From: JAJYSO01 sp964579505
Lineage (GTDB): Bacteria; Bacteroidota; Bacteroidia; Flavobacteriales; Flavobacteriaceae
Assembly (NCBI GenBank): GCA_964579505.1
Contig: CAZOGC010000011.1
Span: 6,170-70,169, forward strand
DNA: 64,000 nt
Reading direction: 5' to 3'
Part shown: piece after piece, positions 59,293 through 64,000 of the stretch
Layout: every line of letters begins with the position of its first letter
How positions within the stretch are numbered: position 1 is the first letter of the stretch
Notes under the pieces: generated by a model
Seen by the model: the letters and a program-made list of their open reading frames with translations, nothing else
Told to the model about the DNA's origin: nothing
The model's database searches: none
Made by a program: the position numbers and the translations under genes

Positions 59293-60507
59293 ATGGCAGT
59301 TTTAAGCGGCAAAAAGATACTTTTGGGGGTAACCGGAGGCATTGCTGCTTATAAAGCTACTTTTTTAGTGCGCCTTTTTATAAAAAAAGGTGCCGAAGTA
59401 CGGGTGGTTATGACTCAGGAAGCCCGTGATTTTGTTACCCCACTTACCCTATCTACTTTATCCAAAAATCCTGTCGTTTCTTCTTTTACAGAAGATGAAG
59501 CAGAAGGAACGTGGAATAATCATGTTGAGCTCGGTAAATGGGCTGATGTGATGTGCGTGGCCCCAATGACAGCCAACACATTGGCAAAAATGGTTCGAGG
59601 ACAGAGTGATAATATGTTGTTGGCAACTTATCTATCTACTGATTGTCCGGTTTTTGTGGCGCCTGCTATGGATTTGGATATGTACCAACATCCTACCACC
59701 AAAGAAAATTTGAGTAAGCTTAAAAAACAAGGCGTGCAAATTGTTCCGGCAGCTTCGGGTGAGTTGGCGAGTGGATTGGTAGGAGAAGGCCGTATGGCTG
59801 AGCCGGAGACTATAATTACCTTTCTAGAAAATGCGTTAAAACAAGAACTTAGTCTGTACGGTAAAAAAGTGTTGATTACTGCCGGACCTACTTATGAAGC
59901 CATAGATCCGGTTCGATTTATTGGAAATCACTCAAGTGGTAAGATGGGATACGCCTTAGCGGCATGTGCCGCTAAAAATGGGGCAGAGGTTACTCTTATT
60001 TCGGGACCTACTGCGTTGCAGAATCCTTTTTCTGAAATAAACTTAATTCGAGTTACCAGCGCAAAAGAAATGTATATGGCTGTACACAGCTGTTTTGAAG
60101 AGGCAGATATTGTAATAGCAGCGGCAGCAGTGGCGGATTATCGCCCTGAGCAAGTAGCTCCTCAAAAGGTTAAAAAGAAAGATGCGAGTCTGATTTTAAA
60201 ATTAGAGAAAACAGAAGATATTCTAGAATCTCTGGGAAAAGAAAAAACGCATCAATTTATAGTGGGGTTTGCTTTAGAAACGGAAAATGAGCTGAAAAAT
60301 GCCCGCAAAAAATTGGTGGCTAAAAACCTTGATTTTGTTGTGTTAAACTCATTGCGTGACAAAGGTGCCGGATTTCAGACAGATACCAATAAAGTACAAA
60401 TCATTTCAGCTGAAACGGTTATAGATTTTAAAGTGAAATCAAAAGAAGAAGTGGCTTCTGATATTATAAAAGAAATTAGTAGAAGATCTGGGGAAACAGA
60501 AAAATAA
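59293..60507 (+). CDS. coaBC: Phosphopantothenoylcysteine synthetase/decarboxylase
   Basis: A 404-residue bifunctional enzyme for two central steps of coenzyme A synthesis. The N-terminal CoaC flavoprotein (about 1-185) has G-V-T-G-G-I-A-A-Y-K at 11-20, the catalytic His in N-N-H-V-E-L-G and the P-A-M-D-x-x-M-Y motif (about 127-134). The C-terminal CoaB part (about 190-400) has I-T-A-G-P-T-Y-E-A-I-D-P-V-R near 197-210 and A-A-A-V-A-D-Y near 275-281. It belongs to the bamD-rpoZ-coaBC run. coaE is at 38299-38880. Confidence 0.97.
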   Translation: MAVLSGKKILLGVTGGIAAYKATFLVRLFIKKGAEVRVVMTQEARDFVTPLTLSTLSKNPVVSSFTEDEAEGTWNNHVELGKWADVMCVAPMTANTLAKMVRGQSDNMLLATYLSTDCPVFVAPAMDLDMYQHPTTKENLSKLKKQGVQIVPAASGELASGLVGEGRMAEPETIITFLENALKQELSLYGKKVLITAGPTYEAIDPVRFIGNHSSGKMGYALAACAAKNGAEVTLISGPTALQNPFSEINLIRVTSAKEMYMAVHSCFEEADIVIAAAAVADYRPEQVAPQKVKKKDASLILKLEKTEDILESLGKEKTHQFIVGFALETENELKNARKKLVAKNLDFVVLNSLRDKGAGFQTDTNKVQIISAETVIDFKVKSKEEVASDIIKEISRRSGETEK

Positions 60508-60581
60508 GCTCCACCTTAGTGTGTACTCTTGCCGTTCAAAAAAAAAACAGGTATATTCATCTGCTGTAATAAAATTCACTT

Positions 60582-61469
60582 ATGAAAAGGTGTATCGCTA
60601 TTGTTTTTGTGTTGTTTATTGGCCACGCGGTATGGGCGCAAGCTTTAGATTGTACGGTAACGATAGATGCCCGTCAAACCGGCAAAACCCAACTATCTAT
60701 TTTTAATACACTACAACAGGCCGTTCAAAACTTTATAAATACTACCCAGTGGGGAGATCAAAACCTACCTGCGCAACACCGCATACACTGTAGTTTTTTT
60801 ATTACGATTAAAAGCTATTCAGGAAATCATTTTAGCGGCACTATACAAGTGCAATCGTCTCGACCGGTATATGGGTCTTCAATGACTACCCCGCTCTTTA
60901 ATTTTAAAGATGATCAATTTGAATTTGATTATGTAGAGCACCAACCGCTGGCATATAATCCCAATAGGTTTGAATCTAATTTGGTTTCTACACTAAGTTT
61001 TTATGCGTATGTTATCTTGGGGATAGATGCCGACACCTTCTCCTCTGATGGAGGAACTGATTACTTTGCACAAGCCAACCAGATTGCCAGTACGGCACAA
61101 CAAGGAGGAAATGCGGGATGGAATGTTTCTTCAGGAGATCATTCTCGGTATGAATTAAACAGAGAATTACAGTCGTCTAATTTTGCAAATTATCACCAAG
61201 CATTGTACGTATATCACCGAAAGGGATTAGACCCAATGTATAAAGCGGTGAAAACTGGGAAAGAAGGAATAGCTAAAGCCATAAATTTATTAGAAAAAGT
61301 ACATAAAACGCGCCCCAATACATTGCTTATTCGTGCTTTTTTTGATGCCAAAGCACACGAAATAGCCGCAATATTTTCAGGAGGTCCAACCGTAAAAGAT
61401 AAAAAAAGAATAGTGAAAGAACTTTATAATATGGCACCTACTTACAGTACTTTATGGGGACGTTTATAA
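60582..61469 (+). CDS. DUF4835 family exported protein
   Basis: A 295-residue protein with a signal peptide (about 1-19, ending V-W-A-Q). Family features are L-D-C-T-V-T-I-D-A-R-Q-T-G near 21-33, N-F-I-N-T-T-Q-W near 50-57, L-S-F-Y-A-Y-V-I-L-G-I-D-A-D near 135-148 and a tail with L-Y-N-M-A-P-T-Y. DUF4835 is found in Bacteroidota, typically after coaBC and often before recN. Its function is unknown to me. The gene lies 74 bp after coaBC. Here the next gene is a convergent isochorismate synthase 8 bp away rather than recN. Confidence 0.9.
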   Translation: MKRCIAIVFVLFIGHAVWAQALDCTVTIDARQTGKTQLSIFNTLQQAVQNFINTTQWGDQNLPAQHRIHCSFFITIKSYSGNHFSGTIQVQSSRPVYGSSMTTPLFNFKDDQFEFDYVEHQPLAYNPNRFESNLVSTLSFYAYVILGIDADTFSSDGGTDYFAQANQIASTAQQGGNAGWNVSSGDHSRYELNRELQSSNFANYHQALYVYHRKGLDPMYKAVKTGKEGIAKAINLLEKVHKTRPNTLLIRAFFDAKAHEIAAIFSGGPTVKDKKRIVKELYNMAPTYSTLWGRL

Positions 61470-61477
61470 GGTTTATT

Positions 61478-62611
61478 TTATAAAACTGCGGCCATTGTTT
61501 GTGATTTATTTACAATCTCCTCCCACTCATTTTCGGGGTCACTGTCTTGTACAATTCCACCACCGGCATAAATAATAGCGTTATTTTCTTTGAGTTGCAT
61601 ACAGCGCAGGTTGACAAACAATTCAGTTTGTTTTTGCTGTTGCGTATAAGCCTGCTGTTCAATACTTCTTCTGTTGGCTTTGCGAATGTTTTTTTCTTCT
61701 ATGTTTAACTCGCCTAAAAAACCGGTATAAAACGTCCGGTTATAATTTTCGTGGTTAAGAATGAAATTTTTGGCTTCATTTTTAGGGAGGCCACATACCG
61801 CCGGAGTAGGGTGCAGGGCTTGAATAATTTTGGCTGCATCCTCTTTTGCGGTAAGACGGGTAGAGAGGGTACTTTTTAAATGCCACAATTTTCCGGCTTG
61901 TACGTCTGTAGGGCCGTTTACAGTAATGTATGGGCTGTATTGGGTAAGAATCTGTTTAATATAAGTAGTGACATACTGCTGTTCTTTTTTTTCTTTAGGA
62001 GTCCAATGTGGTAGTTGGTTTAAAACCATTGGTTTAGTGCCGGCCAACGCCATGGTTTTTAAATTGTGCCCGGTTATTTTAACCAACGTTTCGGGGGTGG
62101 CACCTAACCATAACCCTATTTTAGGATGAAACCAACAATACACAAAAGCAGCAGGGTATTTTTTTAAAAGTCTTTGAAAAATGGCAATAGGCTTCTGATT
62201 AGTGTTAATAGAAAATTTTTGCGAGAGTACCACTTTTTTAAACTGTCCTGCTGTAATGGCTTGCACACCTTTTTTTACTAGGTTGAGGTGTTCTTCTTTG
62301 AGCGTATATTTGGGTTGTAATTTTTGAGGTATAGGAGCCTCCGGTAACAATTCCTTTTTTAATACAGCTGTAATTTGTGTGGCTTTATCAGCGGGAATTA
62401 GAAGCGGTTTGCTCACAGTTTCATCAAAAGGCGTCATAACAAATCCGGAAGCGGCATAATCGGTTGTGGTATAAACCTGTCTATCTTGCTGAAAAAAACT
62501 TTGAAGAGTATATTGAGTGGCTTCAGTAGAAGTTCCTTTTCGGTATGCCACAAAAGGGGTTTTGTCAGCCAGGCTTTTTTCTAAATGCGCAATAAAATCT
62601 TCTGCGTTCAT
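61478..62611 (-). CDS. menF: Isochorismate synthase
   Basis: A 377-residue chorismate-using enzyme. The chorismate-binding domain (about 105-375) holds K-V-V-L-S-Q-K-F near 127-134, L-G-A-T-P-E-T-L-V near 170-178 and L-A-G-T-K near 190-194. It also has H-L-K-S-T-L-S-T-R-L near 247-256, H-P-T-P-A-V-C-G-L-P near 271-280 and the Y-A-G-G-G-I-V near 349-355. It converts chorismate to isochorismate, here most likely the first step to menaquinone, the quinone of flavobacteria. It may lead to siderophores instead; no other men or ent gene is nearby. The hotdog thioesterase upstream, 10 bp away, is probably cotranscribed. Confidence 0.9.
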   Translation of the reverse strand: MNAEDFIAHLEKSLADKTPFVAYRKGTSTEATQYTLQSFFQQDRQVYTTTDYAASGFVMTPFDETVSKPLLIPADKATQITAVLKKELLPEAPIPQKLQPKYTLKEEHLNLVKKGVQAITAGQFKKVVLSQKFSINTNQKPIAIFQRLLKKYPAAFVYCWFHPKIGLWLGATPETLVKITGHNLKTMALAGTKPMVLNQLPHWTPKEKKEQQYVTTYIKQILTQYSPYITVNGPTDVQAGKLWHLKSTLSTRLTAKEDAAKIIQALHPTPAVCGLPKNEAKNFILNHENYNRTFYTGFLGELNIEEKNIRKANRRSIEQQAYTQQQKQTELFVNLRCMQLKENNAIIYAGGGIVQDSDPENEWEEIVNKSQTMAAVL

Positions 62612-62621
62612 GCAAGTTCAA

Positions 62622-63053
62622 TTAGTTCTCTTTCTTTTTAGGCAGGGCAATAGTAGTTAGTTTTACGGCAGAAATCAATCTGTTTTCTTCATCGCGTATT
62701 TTAATATCCCACACCTGAGTCGTACGCCCTTTGTGTAAAAATTCTGCTCGGGCAATCACGTTTCCTTTAGCGATACTTCTTATGTGGTTTGCGTTGATTT
62801 CAATTCCACGTACAAAAAAATTAGCTCCATCAAGAAAAACAAAACTCGCCACACTTCCTACCGTTTCAGCCAAGGCAACGGTAGCACCTCCGTGCAATAC
62901 CCCATCGGGTTGATGCACTTTTGGAGTAACCGGCATGGTAGCTTCAACAAAATCATCACCAATGGCCGTAAACTCAATATCGAGTGTTTCCATAAGGGTG
63001 TTTTTACAATGATCGTTAAGCTGTTTTAGAAGGTCTTTTGAAGTATTTTTCAT
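62622..63053 (-). CDS. PaaI-family hotdog-fold thioesterase
   Basis: A 143-residue thioesterase using the ATG at 63053; the 25 codons upstream in frame are hydrophobic and unlike this family. The hotdog motif H-G-G-A-T-V-A-L-A-E-T is near 51-61, with V-H-Q-P-D-G-V-L just before. F-F-V-R-G-I-E-I-N-A-N-H (about 75-86) is also typical. Members cleave acyl-CoA thioesters such as DHNA-CoA or phenylacetyl-CoA. Because it adjoins menF, a DHNA-CoA thioesterase role in menaquinone synthesis is a fair guess. It is divergent from the esterase gene. Confidence 0.9.
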   Translation of the reverse strand: MKNTSKDLLKQLNDHCKNTLMETLDIEFTAIGDDFVEATMPVTPKVHQPDGVLHGGATVALAETVGSVASFVFLDGANFFVRGIEINANHIRSIAKGNVIARAEFLHKGRTTQVWDIKIRDEENRLISAVKLTTIALPKKKEN

Positions 63054-63064
63054 CGAGAATATTT

Positions 63065-63072
63065 TACTTTTG
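63065..63072 (+). promoter_or_regulatory. -7 box (TACTTTTG) for the esterase gene
   Basis: Exact TAnnTTTG, 23 bp before the ATG at 63096; TTTTG at 63036-63040 lies 24 bp upstream. The box sits in the narrow divergent region with the thioesterase gene. Confidence 0.5.
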
Positions 63073-63095
63073 TAAAAATACAAAATCACTATTGA

Positions 63096-63746
63096 ATGGC
63101 TGTAGATGAACACCGGGTATTTTACCAAACATCTAATTCGTATTCTACGTTAAATACCTTAACTAACGAGACGCAGAATGTTTGGATTGCTTGCCATGGG
63201 TTGGGTTTTTTAAGTCAATATTTTATTCGATATTTCAGAACATTAGATCCTGCCAAAAATTATATTATTGCCCCACAAGCCCCTTCTAAATATTATCAGA
63301 ATAAAGATTTTAAATATGTGGGTGCCAGTTGGCTAACACGCGTAGACACGCGGCCTGAAACGCAGAATGTTTTACGCTATTTAACGGCAGTTTTTGAAAA
63401 GGAAGCTATTCCGCAGGATAAGAAATTAATTCTTTTTGGGTTTTCGCAAGGGGTTTCGGTGATTATGCGGTGGATGGCAGCGCATAAAATAGATCCGCAG
63501 GTTTTGGTGATTTATGCAGGAAGTATCCCCAAAGAACTAACGCCACAAGATTTTGCATATGTTAAGGAGGCTACCATAAAGGTGGTATATGGTACTGATG
63601 ACGAGTACATCAATGCAGAAAACGGTAGGCTGGAAAAAGAAATTGACTTGGCTAAACGGCTTTTTGGCAACGAGAAAGTAGGGGTTGTTTCTTTTGCAGG
63701 AAAACACGAAATGAAGCCTGAAGTTGTTGCCCAATTGAACAAATAA
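63096..63746 (+). CDS. Alpha/beta-hydrolase esterase (phospholipase/carboxylesterase type)
   Basis: A 216-residue cytoplasmic hydrolase of the YpfH/acyl-protein-thioesterase type. The oxyanion part is C-H-G-L-G near 30-34. The nucleophile elbow is F-G-F-S-Q-G-V-S (Ser about 119). The Asp is in V-V-Y-G-T-D-D-E-Y near 161-169, and the His in A-G-K-H-E-M-K-P near 199-206. No signal peptide is present. It is divergent from the thioesterase and is not part of the menF unit. The substrate is unknown. Confidence 0.88.
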   Translation: MAVDEHRVFYQTSNSYSTLNTLTNETQNVWIACHGLGFLSQYFIRYFRTLDPAKNYIIAPQAPSKYYQNKDFKYVGASWLTRVDTRPETQNVLRYLTAVFEKEAIPQDKKLILFGFSQGVSVIMRWMAAHKIDPQVLVIYAGSIPKELTPQDFAYVKEATIKVVYGTDDEYINAENGRLEKEIDLAKRLFGNEKVGVVSFAGKHEMKPEVVAQLNK

Positions 63747-63752
63747 AAATAG

Positions 63753-63824
63753 AGCCACCCATCGGACTTGAACCGATGACCTGCTACTTACGAGATAGCT
63801 GCTCTACCGCTGAGCTAGGGTGGC
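63753..63824 (-). tRNA. tRNA-Thr (anticodon CGT)
   Basis: A 72-base cloverleaf read on the minus strand: acceptor GCCACCC/GGGTGGC, D arm GCTC/GAGC, anticodon stem GCTAT/GTAGC around CTCGTAA, variable AGGTC, T arm ATCGG/CCGAT with loop TTCAAGT, discriminator T. The anticodon CGT reads ACG, threonine. The CCA end is not encoded. It lies 6 bp past the convergent esterase gene. Confidence 0.95.
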
Positions 63825-63946
63825 AAGGGGATGCAAAAATAATGCGTTTTTTTAATTTTTTATAGTGAGAAAAAAGTTTTTTATAGCCAATCAATTAATT
63901 GCTCATGTATTGATATTTGCATGTCGTAAAAAGGGGAGACTAAACA

Positions 63947-63986
63947 AAAAAGTAGCTGTCTCAAAACTCAGAGACAGCTACTTTTT
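63947..63986. terminator. Strong bidirectional terminator near right edge
   Basis: A 16-bp perfect stem (AAAAAGTAGCTGTCTC and its complement) with an 8-base loop, T-rich on both strands. No gene in the window ends beside it. Between the tRNA and here (63825-63946) I see only AT-rich DNA. It most likely ends a minus-strand gene that begins beyond position 64000. Confidence 0.8.
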
Positions 63987-64000
63987 ATTTTTATAACAAA

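Noticed and set aside
1..64000. CRISPR array, prophage or insertion sequence
   Set aside because: No regularly spaced repeats, integrase, transposase or phage structural genes were seen anywhere in the window.

Overview
The window looks like a chromosomal segment of a marine-type Flavobacteriaceae (Bacteroidota). The evidence is AT-rich DNA, many TAnnTTTG (-7) promoter boxes instead of sigma70-type boxes, a SusC/SusD pair with a FecR regulator, a flavobacterial gene order (dapA, bamD, rpoZ-like, coaBC, DUF4835), bacillithiol synthesis (bshA), an alpha-oxoamine synthase of the sphingolipid/sulfonolipid type and an isochorismate synthase. I see no prophage, insertion sequence, CRISPR array or rRNA. 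One tRNA is present. Most genes are housekeeping genes in ordinary order.

Layout. 1-7033 (minus): nutrient-uptake locus fecR - susC (with STN domain) - susD - DUF4843 lipoprotein, cut by the left edge. 7034-15747: S9 peptidase, YbaB, small membrane proteins, a repeat-rich gap, an XRE/membrane pair, a candidate small RNA, a DUF3037/HipA-like kinase pair, a ClpP paralogue, a C1 peptidase and MscL. 15943-24965: MutS2-like ATPase, ung, an Fe-S protein, a GH3/serine-hydrolase fusion and bshA. 25019-33470: beta-barrel proteins, an FAD/Fe-S oxidoreductase, lpdA, and a TPP riboswitch followed by a PnuC-type transporter and an acyl-CoA-dehydrogenase-fold flavoprotein. 33555-40840: alpha-oxoamine synthase, miaA, and a tight minus-strand operon (glycosyltransferase, YbbR-like, coaE, histidine kinase, response regulator). 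41043-44131: cobalamin riboswitch and class I ribonucleotide reductase nrdB-nrdA. 44161-50722: two SurA/PpiC-type proteins, a Crp-family regulator, and the E2 and fused E1 of a branched-chain-type 2-oxo-acid dehydrogenase. 51082-56403 (minus): Gfo/Idh, 3-hydroxyacyl-CoA dehydrogenase, DUF1015, YggS and an exonuclease/GIY-YIG fusion. 56612-61469: DUF6913, dapA, bamD, rpoZ-like, coaBC, DUF4835. 61478-64000: isochorismate synthase, hotdog thioesterase, esterase, tRNA-Thr(CGT) and a strong terminator.

How genes work together. E2 and E1 (47286-50722) need an E3, which lpdA (30226-31614) could supply. The two riboswitches tie nucleotide reduction to B12 and the transporter/flavoprotein pair to thiamine. 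DapA, BamD, the GH3 fusion and the PpiC proteins all serve the cell envelope.

I found no clearly new multi-gene defence or mobile system. The points most worth checking are the B12 riboswitch over a class I reductase, a 6S-like small-RNA candidate at 11394-11529, the TPP-switch flavoprotein, an Asp-to-Gly change in the E2 catalytic motif, the DUF3037/HipA-like pair, and the inverted-repeat element near 10285-10422.
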